From assembly GCA_944472135.2 (NCBI GenBank), contig OX235262.1, positions 89,130,903-89,194,902 of the forward strand: a stretch of 64,000 bases of DNA. Reading direction: 5' to 3'. Under the pieces are notes generated by a model. It saw only the letters and a program-made list of their open reading frames with translations, had not been told where the DNA came from and did not search any database. The position numbers and the translations under genes were made by a program. Source of the DNA: Trichobilharzia regenti. Its lineage: Eukaryota > Platyhelminthes > Trematoda > Strigeidida > Schistosomatidae. Below, in pieces: positions 11,105-23,949 of the stretch (its first letter is position 1; the number at the start of each line of letters is the position of its first letter).

Positions 11105-11580
11105 ATTCAAGTATTAGTATGTAGGGATTTGACTGATTGGTTACACGATTTCATCATGACCTGACATCAGTTAGACAACCATTGCAAAACCTGCAGGGAG
11201 TACTGGAGAGCTGTTTCGTCAGCCTAATTTGGGACTCTTCATCACTACGCACCCACCAGTAAGGTACAGCAGGTCAGGTGTGAGGAAAAACACTCGCCAG
11301 AGACATTGGCTAGTGGTCGAACTATGTCATGAATTATCAGAAGTTGAAATTCTTGCACAGGCCATTGGATCAGGTCACAGTGGCTTAATGGTTTATGAGC
11401 CCCTGGCCCTGTAACCAGAAGGTCCTGGGTTCAAACCCTGTCGGTGGGTGCGTACTGCTGAGGAGTCCCAAACTAGTCTGACTAAACGATTGCCCAGTAT
11501 TCCCTGTAGGTTTTCCAATGGTTCTCTAGCCGATGTCAGCTTATGTTGAAATCCTGGAACTAAAAATCTCTTTATCAAGT
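11105..11580. mobile_element. Hammerhead-type retroposon, head-to-head pair
   Basis: Bases 11,105-11,260 are a minus-strand copy: tail, then hammerhead with stem III/site CTGTTTCG on the plus strand and GACTCTTCATCACTACGCACC. From about 11,262 a plus-strand copy runs through spacer, A-box region (CAGTGGCTTAATGGTTTATG), B box (GGGTTCAAACCCTG, about 11,428-11,441), hammerhead 11,448-11,510 and tail. The two point away from a shared centre. Confidence 0.7.
11448..11510 (+). ncRNA. Hammerhead motif with intact box 1, broken box 2
   Basis: Stem I strand GTACTG (11,452-11,457) is followed by CTGAGGA (11,458-11,464), a perfect CUGANGA with G at the free position 7. Box 2 is TAAA instead of GAAA (11,483-11,486), stem II is reduced to GTC/GAC, and the stem III palindrome is lost. 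This is the only clear copy of this family that keeps C3. Confidence 0.6.
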
Positions 11581-12195
11581 TTTATACTATGTTTACTAAA
11601 ATATAGAAATCAATGCTTAAAATACCTGTAAAATGGACAGTTATTACTTTATTCGTACTTTTTCCTTCGCTAAATTTTCTCATACTTTCTGTGAGAATGA
11701 TCCAATTTTTGGTTATAAACAAATATATATGATGAGGATAGAAAATTCCATTATGTTCTCTTCTTCTTCTTATTCTTCTATTATTCTCTTTCTCTCTCTT
11801 TTCATTCTTAATTCACATCGCTATTGTCCTAAATATTGGAACTTTATAATCATCTGATCAAATAGGGAAATTTTTTCATGACTAATCACGTGCGCATATC
11901 TATTTTTACCTACTACTGACAAGAATTTAGTTTGTGGTCAAGGTTACATGAACACTCACACACACACACACGCACACACACACACAAATACATGATTCGA
12001 AATTGTCAAATAAATAAGTTAAAAAACAAACAAACAACAATTTGATATTTTAAAGAAGATTCTTCTCATATTTATAAGATTGTTAGATTCAACTTTAATT
12101 TTTATGATTGAATTATGAAATGTCTTACCCATATAATATAAGATAATTTGTTCATATCAAGAGGCTTGCAAAATAACTTTTACTGATCTTCGTGT
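11581..12195. other. No gene seen; CA microsatellite
   Basis: A pyrimidine-rich TTCT/TCT stretch near 11,759-11,800 and a CA repeat at about 11,955-11,986 are the only landmarks. Confidence 0.5.
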
Positions 12196-12196
12196 T

Positions 12197-12430
12197 AGTG
12201 AACGCTTCTGAGGTTCAGTGGCAGGATGCTCGTCAATGACGAGCAAGGTTCGGAGTTCGTTTCTCAGATGATATACTCCTCAACCTTACTTAAGAGGGAA
12301 AGTTGGCCGTGAGGTGGGCTATCCCACTCCTTGAAAAATAATAACACCACTATTACTGAGACGTCAAAGCTCAAAACCTGAAGTCCTGGGTTCCATTGGC
12401 AATGTAAACGATTAAAGTAAAATAAATAAA
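12197..12430 (+). mobile_element. tRNA-headed SINE, old degenerate copy
   Basis: TTCAGTGGCAGGATGCTCGTC resembles the SINE A-box region and GGTTCGGAGTTCG a decayed B box. The following ACCTTACTTAAGAGGGAAAG and AACACCACTATTACTGAGAC resemble tail type ii. Divergence is high. Confidence 0.5.
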
Positions 12431-12689
12431 TACATTGTGTTCATTCTAAAAGCTTCATATAGTCGCTAGCCTCAAATTAAGATATCAGCAGGGATGAAAA
12501 GTGCCCATTTTATTGCACAACTATATTCCAGCCATAATCACAAATGTAATTACATTCAAGTGTTGTAATAATGTTTGAAACGTAAGAACATTTAACGAAT
12601 GAATGAAGGATTTCGACAGAGATGATCGTAAATATTGAAATAATCAAATAAGAAGAGTTTATTTACATCACAGTTGGTTACAAATTTTC

Positions 12690-12880
12690 AGAGTGCGTCG
12701 GTGGCACAGAAGTTAGGACGCTCGCCGACCATGTGTATGGTCCGGGGTTCGATTCCCTGCCGACGCACACCTGATATCAATGGTCGGCCTTCAAAATTTG
12801 GGCTACCGATATCACATGCTGAAAATTCCATACTTGTACCGAAAATACGGTGTGGAATCAAGCTATAATAAAAAAGAGAT
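12690..12880 (+). mobile_element. tRNA-headed SINE, tail type i
   Basis: The head reads GTGCGTCGGTGGCACAGAAG, TTAGGACGCTCGCC, then GGTCCGGGGTTCGATTCCC (B box). The tail is type i: CACCTGATATCAATGGTCGG, GGGCTACCGATATC, TGGAATCAAGCTATAAT. The same head and tail recur at 48,598 (plus) and 49,337 (minus). Confidence 0.85.
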
Positions 12881-14830
12881 AAGTTTGGAATTAGAATGTG
12901 TGAGATGAATACGACTGATAGGTGTAAATAAAACATTAAGTAAACAAATAAACATATAGGTTGAAAGGCTCATTTATGAGTTTACCTCAGTTATTAGAAG
13001 ACCAAAATCAGATAAAAGATTGTGACATCATAAAATCAAAACTCAGTTACTAGGCTAGTCGGAGGTCTTACATGCTATCTTTCTGTACAAAGAATTGCTA
13101 AATTGCAAGCGCTTGATCATGATAGCTCTTGCAAAATGAAATCACCTTGATTACCTCCGAATGTTGATTATCTTAAGATTTGACTGTCTCCGATCATATG
13201 TCTTATATTGATCAAGTACCTGAAAAATTCATTTAAAGATACTTCCTTTCATTAAAAAGGCGGCGTGTTCAGAATGCACTTTCAAAACCTACTAGACACA
13301 TTCAAATCGCAGTCTTTGTATATACTTACTTGCCCTAGGAACTGTTTGCAAATTTGAAAATGCAGCTGGTTGTGATACGAGTAACATACTTAGTTACCTC
13401 AGATTGAATTTAGGGGCTCATGGCAATTTACACTAAGCTCAGCGTTTAGGACTTATTGATTTATTTGTTGCACTCTTGACTTTTTCAGTTCATTTTGATA
13501 TTTCACTTTCTTTGTCAACAAGCAAAAAAATGTTCTCTCAGGAGTTACAGATCTACGTTCAGGTGTCTTTTATTTTCCATATTTAAAGATAAAATACCCT
13601 GAGAACCCTAAGGTTCTTTTCATTTCCACGCATTGCTCTAAAGCATTTTATCGAATTCCGCTATAAATGATGAGACAAATATTGTGGTAATTTAAGCACT
13701 CTCTGGTACACATAGTTTTCCACCACCACCATATTTTAGTTTCATATTAAGGAATGAAAAGTTTAATCAGTTGTCATTTTTATAATCCATTGTAAACCCT
13801 ATGGGAAGACGTTCTTAACCTAGTTTTTCAAACATCTGGCATTCATATTCCAGATTTCCATAAATAAATAATGACAAGACACTTGCTTCAGTATGCAGTC
13901 TCATCCATTTTTAGTTTCAGTAGTGTCAGGTCAAAATAGGTCACGAAGATGCCAGCATAAATACAGCCCACTAGTAGCCTCGCAGCACTCCTCAGTTTGC
14001 CAGTAAAATTAATTGTTGAGCCAAAAGTGAACATACATTTTGCAGAAAGTAACAGCCGCTTCACTTTATGCTGGGGGAGAGAAGGCAGATTGACCTGTTT
14101 CTTTACATTTTAGTGACCTGCTGCAAGTTCAAGTTCACGAATAACGAAGTAACATCTAGGGATATTAACAGTTCATCTGAAGTATGCAAATGACTTTTTT
14201 TCGTTGGGAAATTTGAAGGGTGCTAAAACATTTATTGAATGGCAGAATTAAAGATATCGTAAGTTATGTTGTGAATTAATTACTAATTAGGAAATTTTTA
14301 AAATGTTTGTTAACTCAATTTGTGGAAACTATAATTGAATTTTTGAATGATTCAGTTTATCGAGCTAAGCAATTCCTTTTGAGAACCATCGAACGAAGAC
14401 AGATTAGCTTACACTCTCGCAGCTATTAGAGGATCACTGCAAAGTGAAAAGATACATTAGAAACATCTTAGACTTTGCTTTGAGATTTTTCGTTGTCCGT
14501 TTTCCTTTTTAGATATATTACCTTCCTCAACAGTGTGTAAAAGTCAATTTTATGAGGCACATTTAACTAGGTTTCAGTATATTAACTACAGGAATCTTAT
14601 CCACAAAACAAACAATCATTTCGGAGTCTTTTATGTCGAGATCTCCCTAGACTCTCACTTCTTCCTGTAACAAAAGGGGATGGTGTTTAAGAAAACGTGA
14701 TTTTAATTATGAAAGAAAGACCAGATCAGTCAGAATGAAAAATAATAAAGAATATCCTTTCTTATATGACAATACCAATTATGGTGATTACATCATGAAA
14801 TTTTACAGTGCTAACCAACAGTATTCTGGG
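12881..14830. other. About 2 kb with no recognisable feature
   Basis: Only short chance frames occur. I see no repeat shared with the rest of the window and no conserved protein motif. Host intergenic DNA or old unrecognised repeats are both possible. Confidence 0.5.
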
Positions 14831-14834
14831 ACAC

Positions 14835-15514
14835 ATTTTTCATATTGGAAAATATTCACAATTAGAGCAAGAAGGATCTGTACAGATGACTCCCTAGGAA
14901 ATGATTTAGGATACATCCGAAAATACGCTGGTCCAAACGGGTTATCCTAGTAGATTCTCGTAAGGAGAAACTGACAACAGTTAAAAAGCAACAACTGTTC
15001 CTAAGATTGCAATTTAATGGGGACGTGGCTAGTAAAGTCCTACATCGAAGGTTGTCTAGAGACATAAAATGGACTTATACTGCCGCTATCCTTTTCTTTG
15101 TTATTTTCCAGCTAACGAATTATGATTTCTCAAGCGAAAGACATGCTGCATAGCTGTGCAACTTCTATGTGTATCTACAAATTTAGTTGCTCTTGTGGAG
15201 AAAGCTGTTTAGGACGAACAACTAGACAGCTCAACAAAAGTATTAATGGGCATCTTCCTTCATGGTTCAGAAAAAGCCAAACAAAATCTATAAGAAGTTT
15301 GAGTTTGACTCATTTGATTGACATTGGTCACCAAGTGGAGAGAAGCAGTGACTTCAAGGTTATCTATCGCATTCCACTGGACCTTTCGAACGGAATTCGA
15401 ACCCCCCTCTTACATATAGCTGAAGCTATGGGAGTTCGAGGAACAAACCCAGTCTTGGCATACAAAAGAAGTTTGTTCTACCTTTGTCTCTCCTTCGGCC
15501 TAAGTATAGTTTAA
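14835..15514 (+). mobile_element. Penelope-like element, RT end plus GIY-YIG endonuclease
   Basis: The plus strand gives ARRICTDDSLGNDLGYIRKY and, after a frameshift, LQFNGDVASKVLHRRLSRDI (RT-to-linker region), then an open frame to 15,514. That frame has the PLE endonuclease: CIYKFSCSCGESCLGRTTRQ (GIY-YIG variant), LNKSINGHLPSWF, THLIDIGHQVE, SDFKVIYRIP, LLHIAEAMGVRGTNPVLAYK. It is frameshifted upstream, so no full protein is possible. It integrates elements by cutting target DNA in intact relatives. Confidence 0.85.
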
Positions 15515-16220
15515 TCAAAACCCTCCCATTTTTTCTTATTTTCCATTTCCTTAGTGTTTTAATGATATTTATGTAAACTGTGATTGTCTGTCGACTTCAC
15601 CTATAGTATTATGTAACTTTTAAGAGTTGACCCAATTTATTTATTTAATTGTCTACAAAAATAAATATTACTACTTTTGTTATTCTTATCACCACGTGCA
15701 TAAGCCTTATTACCATTATCATCATCGTTATAACTGACTTTCAAAACATTTACCACATTATTATTATTATTATTTGAACCACAAACTCTCCGTCAATAGT
15801 TAAAACTTTTATATATAAATCTATATAAATTAGAGTAAAGCGTAAAGAAGATCTAATTGAAAACAATACTATTCGTCTTGTTCTAATATTAATAATGGGA
15901 ATATTTAAAGATTTAGAATATTCACTTTATTATAACTATTAAAAATGCATTTATACAAAGAGATGTATTTTAATTGAGGATTATGAATACAATTTTAAAA
16001 AGTTGGTAAGGCTCAACTGGCAATTTATTTAACTGTACCATCATAAGTTTTGCAATCAGAGAAGAACTTTCATGTAAATCCTGCTGGCACAAATCATGCT
16101 GAACTTTGATGAAAAGTTTCTTCAATAAAATAGTTATATTTTCATTACACGCTAGGTAGCAATTAATGTTGTACCTTCAGTCTTTATTTCAGTACATGGC
16201 ATTAAATACTACCTAGTGAC
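15515..16220. other. No gene seen
   Basis: AT-rich; the first part is probably PLE 3' untranslated sequence. No further feature is recognised. Confidence 0.45.
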
Positions 16221-16221
16221 C

Positions 16222-16440
16222 AATCCATATACCCATTACAGACCTTCATGAGGTTAGTCAGGAGCCTGAATAGTTCAGTGATAACCTCCTCGACAGTAGC
16301 ACTAGGTGATATGGGTTCGAATCTCAGAGGGGATATGAGTTCTTTCAATATTGAAGATACATCTTGATGGCAAGTGCCAATAAGCACCAAAACGTAGGTC
16401 CAAGACATCCTGGAAGTTGCCTCCAACCATCTGACGAAGA
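16222..16440 (+). mobile_element. tRNA-headed hammerhead SINE, variant III
   Basis: A tRNA-like head (AGTTCAGTGATAACCTCC as A-box region, GGGTTCGAATCTC as B box, about 16,309-16,321) is followed, some 35 bases later, by a hammerhead-like segment. This is the Sm-alpha order of parts, but the sequence differs from both the copy at 30.9 kb and the 11 kb family. Compare 30,660-30,830. Confidence 0.6.
16356..16412 (+). ncRNA. Hammerhead-like fold, degenerate
   Basis: Stem II is perfect: GTGC, loop CAATAA, GCAC. It is followed by CAAA (box 2 with G changed to C), ACGTAGGT as a near-palindromic stem III, and C before CAAGAC. The CTTG/CAAG strands can form part of stem I. Box 1 reads TTGATGG, one or two changes from CUGANGA with an extra CAA before stem II. 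Confidence 0.5.
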
Positions 16441-17280
16441 TAATCATGTATTTATCATATTTTGTATTGATTTTTCCCAGTAGTGTGAAGCTAATACGCT
16501 TGTTTGAAAAACTCCCTGAATGAAGTAATTTTACTACATAACGTTTTTACACATTGACGTCAAAGTGAGAATGATCTCTAACCAAAACTTTTCTCAGCAC
16601 TTTCCTGGTTCTAGTTTTTGAACACTCTAACTCATAAGTACATACTGCAGGGACGTTGTAAAGACAGCAATTTAGTATTTAGTCAGTGAATCAGAACTAA
16701 ATTCAAACCTTAGCTACTTAGGGAATACTTTTTAAATTTTATTATTTAGAAACTCTATAAAACTATCAGCGGTCCAACAAGAGTCATCTAGAGCATATGT
16801 CACAAATACGTTAGATCAAAATCTGTTGTAACCGGGGTAGAGAGTGATTTCATTCTTATAATGTAAAATCAATCAATAAAATAATATTATATAGAGTGTG
16901 AAAGCGTGACACCATAAAAAGTTATCAGTAAATCCGCTAGATAATTGATTTCAACTTAAGTTAAGCATGAAATCTCCGGAAAAAACTTCTCTACTAAACT
17001 TATTATAGATGGACAGTTATAAAATAAGATTCTCAGTAATTAAAAATAAAATCATACTTAAAGATTCAAAAATATTAAACTCTTGAGATAATGTTAGTTG
17101 TATTAAAACTGTGTTTGGTCTATAGAATTTATGTACTTACAGGATACACTAATAACCTTGTAATCATAAGAATTTATAGTCTAGTTTAGTACAATTCAAT
17201 ATAAACTACTGGTTCATTAAACTGATGTATTAAGATCATTTTTAGAAGGTGACCATGTGTTGGTCCGTCAAAATGATCTA
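16441..17280. other. No gene seen
   Basis: AT-rich and without recognisable motifs. Confidence 0.45.
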
Positions 17281-18045
17281 AGAAGATCTGAGCTTAGTGG
17301 ATGATTCATTTTCTATACTGCATAAACATAAAGGTATGCAAGAAGAGGCGGCAAAGAGAGGACTTCAGATGAACGTAAAGAGGAATGATGTGATAACAGA
17401 AATCAGTTGCCAAGAACAAGCGAACTCTAAAGGAATTCATCTCTTCCACTCACCACCTAAGCAGTATCGTTGCAACTACACGTAGCCATACCACGTATGA
17501 GTATGTTAAAACCAGTCAGGGTCAGTGAAGCAAGACAGAAATTCACTATTTTGAAACCATGTGGAGATCCACATTATATCACTTGGCGCAAGAAACAAGA
17601 TCCAAGTTTTCAATACTGATGTTAGTGCTTCTATATGGTTTAGAGGTTTCGTGCACACGTCACTAAAATCATTTCCAGCACTCCACTGTAGACTATCATC
17701 AACAGGTGTTTCCACTGGTTAGGTGCTGAAGATAAGATGGTCAGCTGTATAGGATAAGCATTAAGGAACTCTGTAATGCAGAGGACTAGCCAAATATGTA
17801 AAATATGTAGATGAATTGGAAATACATCAAGTGGAACTGGAATTTTAAGCAACGAGTTAGGCATAGATCGGAGTGTGACTTAGCGGAGACATTGTGAGAA
17901 GGAAATGAAAGCTTGTGAACAGTTATGAAGCCAGTTAAAATTGATGACAGAGAATTGACTGGAATAGAGATGTATTTCAGAAGCCGAATGTTCAACTAAG
18001 AACACAAAGAATCAATAATGAATGATAATGTGATTTTTCTAATGC
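17281..18045 (+). mobile_element. RTE-like LINE fragment including RT catalytic region
   Basis: SLVDDSFSILHKHKGMQEEA (from about 17,292) matches the RTE RT block around the catalytic xxDD and the following MQ. motif, with GLQMNVK next. Later decayed frames follow the usual order (FNTDV, LLYGLE-like, then the C-terminal zone) to about 18,045. Many stops are present. Confidence 0.65.
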
Positions 18046-18049
18046 TTTT

Positions 18050-18275
18050 TTTCTTCACGTTCCAGTGGAACATAGGGCTTCAAGCTAGTGGCTTGAAGTT
18101 TCTGTAGCAGTGTTTATTTTACAGGATGGGGTTGCTAGCCTCATGCCCAACCTTTCCTCTTTACCAGCATTATTTCAGGCTTAGTGAGGTAAAGGAGTGC
18201 GCCGGCCGGGGATCGAACCCCGGACCATGTGCATGGTCGGCGAGCGTCCTAACCGCTATGCCACCAACGCACTTT
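18050..18275 (-). mobile_element. tRNA-headed SINE, tail type ii, full copy
   Basis: The minus strand reads GTGCGTTGGTGGCATAGCGG, TTAGGACGCTCGCCGACC, GGTCCGGGGTTCGATCCCCG (B box), then the tail TCCTTTACCTCACTAAGCC, GGTAAAGAGGAAAGGTTGGG, GCTTGAAGCCCTATGTTCC. This is the cleanest tail-ii copy in the window. Confidence 0.85.
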
Positions 18276-19960
18276 CTAATGTTTAGTGCGTAATAATTTA
18301 GACCATACAGAAACGTTTAGTGTATGTAAAAGGTGAGAGATAGTATGCTCTTCAAGTTAACTTCGAATACAAGAAACAATAATAAAACAGATCTGAGCAA
18401 ATAGTGGCCTGCTTAAAACTTGGGGCTACCAATAACTTCCATCTCTGTATTGCATATGTTTTCCCTCATTCTGTTTGTTTTAATCGATTAAGACATGACC
18501 TCTATTGGTATTATCTACTCTTGTGTATATTTTAAATGTCTACAAGCTTCTGATTCCCAAGTTTCTAATAAACTTGAGGAAAAGCCTGATTATGGGTGGC
18601 AACGTGTTCCAATACATGAGATAACTGTTCTTCAGTTAAGTCCTTAGATCTTGAAATAAACTTCTGAACATCTTACAATTGGCTTTTAACTAGATATCGT
18701 GGATTTCTTATAGGACACAAATCAAATATATCATAATGGAATGGTGGTTTGTGCTTCAGCTCAGAGACCACTGTCTGTCACAGTGTATACTGTCAATTAA
18801 TAATTTACTTGAAGATATTGTACGAAGCGGAAATATCATGCAACAAACTCCTCTGAAAATTCTGTACATTTTATAAATGCCGTCCAGAATAAAAATGTTA
18901 TTACTATCATCAGATTACTGACATTAAAAAAATATGGTTAAATACATTTGATGTTGACATCACGTTACTAACCAGCGAGTGAATTTTGAAGCATTGGCTG
19001 GTGTGAATCACCAGCCCACTCAATTAACTAGTCAACATTTAAGTAGGCTGTGATATATGTTTGACTGTACTCGTGTCTATAATACTTTAGATTGTGATAA
19101 CCTTAATATCTCATTAATGTATTATTCTTAAACAATTTGGCATTTATTTATGTATGAGGAATATTTTTATTTCAGTAGTTTTATTATTCCTGAATTGGTG
19201 AATTTTGTGGACAGAGATTATGAAGTTCATTGTGAAAATTAGCTTTATTGTTAATTCACCAGGAAACTTGTAGAGTGTACTACTGATAAAACTTATCAGT
19301 AGTATATGAAGAGACATCCATCGGTATAAAAGCATCAAGTAGGACGGAGATAGACAAAGCAAATGATACAGCGCTGCAAGGATACATGAGAGATGTGAAA
19401 GGAACACAAAGAAACACAATATAAAGGCCAGAAGTAGCACAACATGGAAGATTTGTACAAATGGTTAAGTGAAGATAAGGTATACATAATTTTCCTATAT
19501 ACAAATCCCTAATTTCTAATAAATAGTCCCTTACCATGTCTCTCGTCTCCTACAGTTACATCATCACGATAAAGCTTTGGCCGAAGTCACTAGGAGAGCT
19601 TAAAATTACCCAAATATTCCTAGACTATACTGAAAATATTCACTACTGCGTCATATATAATTTGAATGTGTACCGAAAAAAAGACATTGTATTTTACCTC
19701 CACACACACACATACGCGTCCACAGAGTTAAATGTTTTAAAAATTGTTAATTTCTTAACATTCAAATACTTAAATAAACAAATTAAAACTGAGGAACACA
19801 CCTTTTTTTAAATTGATTTTGTGTAAATCGAACGAGATTGATATTTTGCTGTTGGCAATACATAAAACTCTTCTGAAACGTTATTTATAAATACTACTCC
19901 TAAAATGATTATACCAGGCCTCGAATCATACTTATTTTGTGAGTGATGATGATGATGCTA
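18276..19960. other. About 1.7 kb with no recognised feature
   Basis: Several short overlapping frames lie at 19,140-19,810, rich in hydrophobic residues because of base composition. I see no conserved motif or splice-supported exon. Confidence 0.45.
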
Positions 19961-19964
19961 TTCA

Positions 19965-20070
19965 GCCACAAAGGTTGAATTAAATGCAGTGTACTTTGAA
20001 CCCCAGCTCATTAGCTGAAAGTTAGGCACTTAAACCAATGAACAACACAATGACTACAAAAAAGATGGTA
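19965..20070 (-). repeat. Possible tRNA-like SINE head
   Basis: The minus strand has TTGGTTTAAGTGCC (A-box-like) and, about 35 bases on, GGGGTTCAAAGTACA (B-box-like), the spacing of a Pol III promoter. No tail could be matched to other copies. Confidence 0.35.
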
Positions 20071-20099
20071 TGTACAGATAAATCTAAGTGTAGTGACTG

Positions 20100-20630
20100 A
20101 AATCGATATGTTCCTTTCTGAACACTGGAAATCAATCTTCACCATCTAATACACAACTAACTGAAACTTCCTGGAGTTACTCACAGTCACAAATGTCCTC
20201 AATGACAGCTAAAAGTACACATACTCGCATAAAGTCTTTAACACTATGCAACAATAATAACATATAAAATAATCAAAGTAACTCTCAACAATACCATTAG
20301 GAGATGTATAGACCCTATTCTTCCTCCAGTTCAAAACAAGTACAGAAGAACACAATTACTCAATCAAAAATCAATCGAATGAAATACTTGAGAAGGAAGA
20401 AGAATATTCCTAACAAGATGGGATCAAAACTCTTTCAGCGAGATTGACCCATCAAACAATTCCCGTAGACGATCCACTCAAACAAAATCCAAGTCGTATA
20501 ACAACACATTGTCAACACGATCACACAACCACAAAGAGAAGCATAAGCAATACAGAAGAAACAGAAATAAGAACAAATAGTGAGGATCTGGTCAACAGAT
20601 GATATGCAATTGTCAGAACAGTGATATACA
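20100..20630. repeat. Dispersed repeat A, copy 2 (uninterrupted)
   Basis: It is continuous across the point where copy 1 (3688-5160) holds a LINE: AACAAGATGGGATCAAAACT then CTTTCAGCGAGATTGACCC. It thus acts as a paralogous empty site. Its 3' end abuts an ATT run and an RTE fragment. Confidence 0.75.
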
Positions 20631-20636
20631 GTCTAT

Positions 20637-20900
20637 TATTATTATTATTATCATATGCTTTAATTCCTAGAGGAACATAGGGCTTCAGCTGCGCGTCTCC
20701 ATTGCCTTCGGTTTTCTGGCAACTTTTCCACCCCACTCCAAGTCTGCCCACATGCTCTCATCCCCTCTTCACATGACCTCCTCCAAGTCACCCTTGCACC
20801 GACGACCAACTCGCGGCTTCCCTTTTGGGTTCCACTCGACCAATGGCTTGTCTAGTGATGTCACTTGCGTTACTCTTGGTGAAAGCAAATTTAAGCACTC
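20637..20900 (-). mobile_element. RTE-like LINE 3' end
   Basis: The minus strand reads the common 3' terminal part: LEWNPKGKPRVGRRCKGDLE-like coding, then GCCCTATGTTCCTCTAGGAA and an ATA/AAT tail at 20,637-20,655. Confidence 0.75.
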
Positions 20901-22620
20901 TGAAAACATTTTTTCATCGCTAATAAAGCTTTTCTTTTAAGCACTGACTGAATAAATTTCTATTTGAAAATGTTTAGACTTTAGAAGTGAATGATTACAA
21001 ATTTAATTTAAAAAAAAATAATACTGTAAGTGAACTTGAATTATTGACAACCATTCATTTAAGCTATTCAGTTACCTTAATAATAATAATAATAGTATTT
21101 TGTTAAAAAAATTGTATACGTACTTATTTTTTCTTACAATATTCTAGTTTTAGACAAAAGCCAATTTGTTTTTATTATGAATATCGCAAAATATGAATTT
21201 ATTTTTATAATTTTTTAACTATGCCACAAAGTGTATATACATAAGGCATGTGTGCATTTCATGTCTGGGCACCATTTATGTAGGCACCTCACTTTGGGAC
21301 ATATATGCATACGCTTTCATTTACTTATCTGTATTTCTATTTACATAACGAATTAGAACCGAAGACCCAGATTCTGACTATTGGATAAACTGTCTGGTCA
21401 GTGTACATTCATCCAAAAGTGTGTGTGTGTGCGGACTATTATCAGACTAAGTGCTTATGCTCTTTCTCACCTATCTATTTCTCTCTCTCTCTCTCACTGT
21501 CTCTCTCCCTCCCACTCCCTACCTGTATATTAAATGTAGTCTGTTAAGTGACTAATATGATTATGATTTTATTATAGAATGTCCTAAATTACGAACAATT
21601 TTAGTCTGTGCCAGTCTGATTATTAATTTTAAAAACGAAAGAAATAAAGAAAGAAATGTTTGAATTTTCAGTTAACTCGGATAAAACAGAAAAAAATAAT
21701 TAGCTGACAACTATAAAGATTCTAAAGTTCTCTTTTATTTGATAAAAAAAATGTAGAAAATCATTTTCTCAATTAAAAAAAATATCTGTTTGTGTAACCA
21801 TAACAACATGTATAATAGTAATATATAACAATTTTGAGGATAACAATATCTCTCTTCTTTTTTTCTCTTTTTCTTACCTATATTCTATTTGTTATCCAAT
21901 CTAACCATAGTTAATCTACATTCATATGACTAACACATGATGTTTAACCAAGTGGACTAGATTACGACATATCCCAATTTCAAGACTGCTTTTATTACTA
22001 TTATTATTATGGATATATTCTAGTGTAATATTCTTTGTCTCAAAAAGCATTTGATATTTATGCAAACAAAATTCATTTTTATGACTAGTTAGTTGTATAT
22101 GCCTTCGTATATAGACTGTTTCAGCTTTAAAACTCACCTACTCAAGTCAATGGAATCTCAAATGCACATAAAGTCCTGAAAACCAAATTAGATTAATTTT
22201 GAATAGTGAATTTTAAAAAAAATGAGCTTACACGGTGGTAAAATCACCTCACACACGCATACATGCACCAAAGCATTAAGGTAAAAATTTTAGCTGTCAG
22301 TAAATATATAAAACAGTGTCACCAAGTGCTCTGTAACACACATTAACATTGTTCTGTTGTCTTCCCTGCTTGCCAAGGCTGAGCTGACACCATCGGGGTT
22401 CAGTTTAAACTTAGACTTCAAAAAATCAGAAAATTAGGTATTCAGTAGTCAAAAATAAGAAATATTGATTATTCGTCATCCAACTTATCAAATCAATAAT
22501 TATTATAAATAGTCATTAAAGCACATTACAGGTTTAATTTTATCAAGAAGTGTCCTGAAGACATTGAGATCCCTGTAGATCAAGCCTTTTGAGTAACGGA
22601 TATTATCGGAGAAATAAGGA
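20901..22620. other. AT-rich stretch, no gene seen
   Basis: Contains a GT run (about 21,420) and a TC/CTCT microsatellite at about 21,478-21,510. No coding similarity is seen. Confidence 0.5.
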
Positions 22621-22624
22621 AATA

Positions 22625-23060
22625 CATTCTAGTCATTGTTATTATCATTGTCTTGAGTCCCGAGCCGAACACACGACTTAAATAGCATATTTCCATTTCA
22701 TTGTGTTCTCTGAAGGCATGTTTAGCTGGCTTTTCAATTTTGCATAATCTTTCATCTGCTCTTCACATGGTCTTATCTGTAACACCTTCGTAACTATGAC
22801 CAATTCCTTATTTCCCATATGCGTTCTACTCGAGGGGCTGGTGCGCGATGTCATTCACTGGTCTCCTCAATATATGTGCAATCCATCCCCATTTTCTCCT
22901 ACATATCTGTTGAACGATAGGTTCATGGTTAGTTTGTTCCCAGCCGGAGTTTCTTGTTGCTAATTCTTTCTTGCTGACCATGTGATCTTTCGTGTGGAAC
23001 CAGGGAATGCGACTGTTGATGAAAGTCTGCAGCAGGCTGATGGAAATAACTTTCGTAACT
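22625..23060 (-). mobile_element. RTE-like LINE 3' fragment, old
   Basis: The minus strand carries the AETPAGNKLTMNL-like, ENGDGLHIY and EWNAYGK-like C-terminal zone, recognisable against 6,235-6,745 and 28,875-29,235. It is heavily mutated. Confidence 0.6.
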
Positions 23061-23161
23061 CCATATTAATTTGTTTATTAGATATATATTACACAGTCAA
23101 ACAGTATTATTATTAAGTTTCAAACACAATTTATTGTTAATTTAATAATTCCCATTGTAGC

Positions 23162-23164
<3 letters not shown>

Positions 23165-23214
<50 letters not shown>
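23165..23214. repeat. AT microsatellite
   Basis: About 25 uninterrupted AT units lie at the outer end of a PLE fragment. Confidence 0.95.
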
Positions 23215-23217
<3 letters not shown>

Positions 23218-23895
23218 TTTTTTAAGAAATTATATCCGGTGAGGGAATTAGGTCAAAGGTGTGAATACATGAAATAATAATAGTAGTATGAAGTGCAATT
23301 AAAATATTTGGGATTGTAATCATAGTTTAACGTCAAGTGGAAAAATAATTAATGTCATATATAGAATAACACACAAGGTGTACAGATTTTGGAAAGGGGT
23401 ACATAATTATAGGATTAGTAGGCAAATTTAAAATGTTACATAACGTGGTGTGAAATTTGATAAGATAGAATTCAATATTGTAAAAATAAAAAATATAAAA
23501 ATTAATAATTTTGGGTTTAGAATGACAAGTGGGTCAAGTGGAAATAATTCAGAGTGAGAATAGTACTGCTACTACTACTAATAATAATCGTAGTAATAAG
23601 GGAAAAGTACATAGAATAACTAAATAAACAAAATAAATAAACGTCTATCCCTCTACGGCCAAGGCAGAAGTAGGGATTGTACGTAGTTCTTTTGTACACA
23701 AAGGTCTGGCTTAAAGTCATGAATTGCCAAGGTCTTTAGAAATCTGTAACGAAGAAAACGCTGGAAGTTAGCATGAATTCTATATATGATCTTGAAATCA
23801 TGGTGAGGGTTGACCGAGTGACAGAAGTCGATCAGGTGTTCCAGAATAGAGCTTCTCACACACTTAGTTTCTCCCTTGTAAATTTATTGTTCACA
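23215..23895 (-). mobile_element. Penelope-like element, endonuclease end and 3' region
   Basis: Minus-strand frame 23,653-23,870 reads SSILEHLIDFCHSVNPHHDF, KIIYRIHANFQRFLRYRFLK, and FKPDLCVQKNYVQSLLLPWP, the last third of a GIY-YIG endonuclease. It resembles the 15.1 kb copy and the 7.1 kb copy. The rest to 23,215 looks like its 3' untranslated region, ending at the AT run. Confidence 0.75.
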
Positions 23896-23949
23896 ATCAT
23901 ATTGGTCATAATCATATGACTCCGGAAATTGAATTTTACAGTTTTCTGT

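Noticed and set aside
12690..12770. Functional tRNA gene (A and B boxes present)
   Set aside because: The same head is repeated with SINE tails and has no paired acceptor stem, so it is a SINE promoter.
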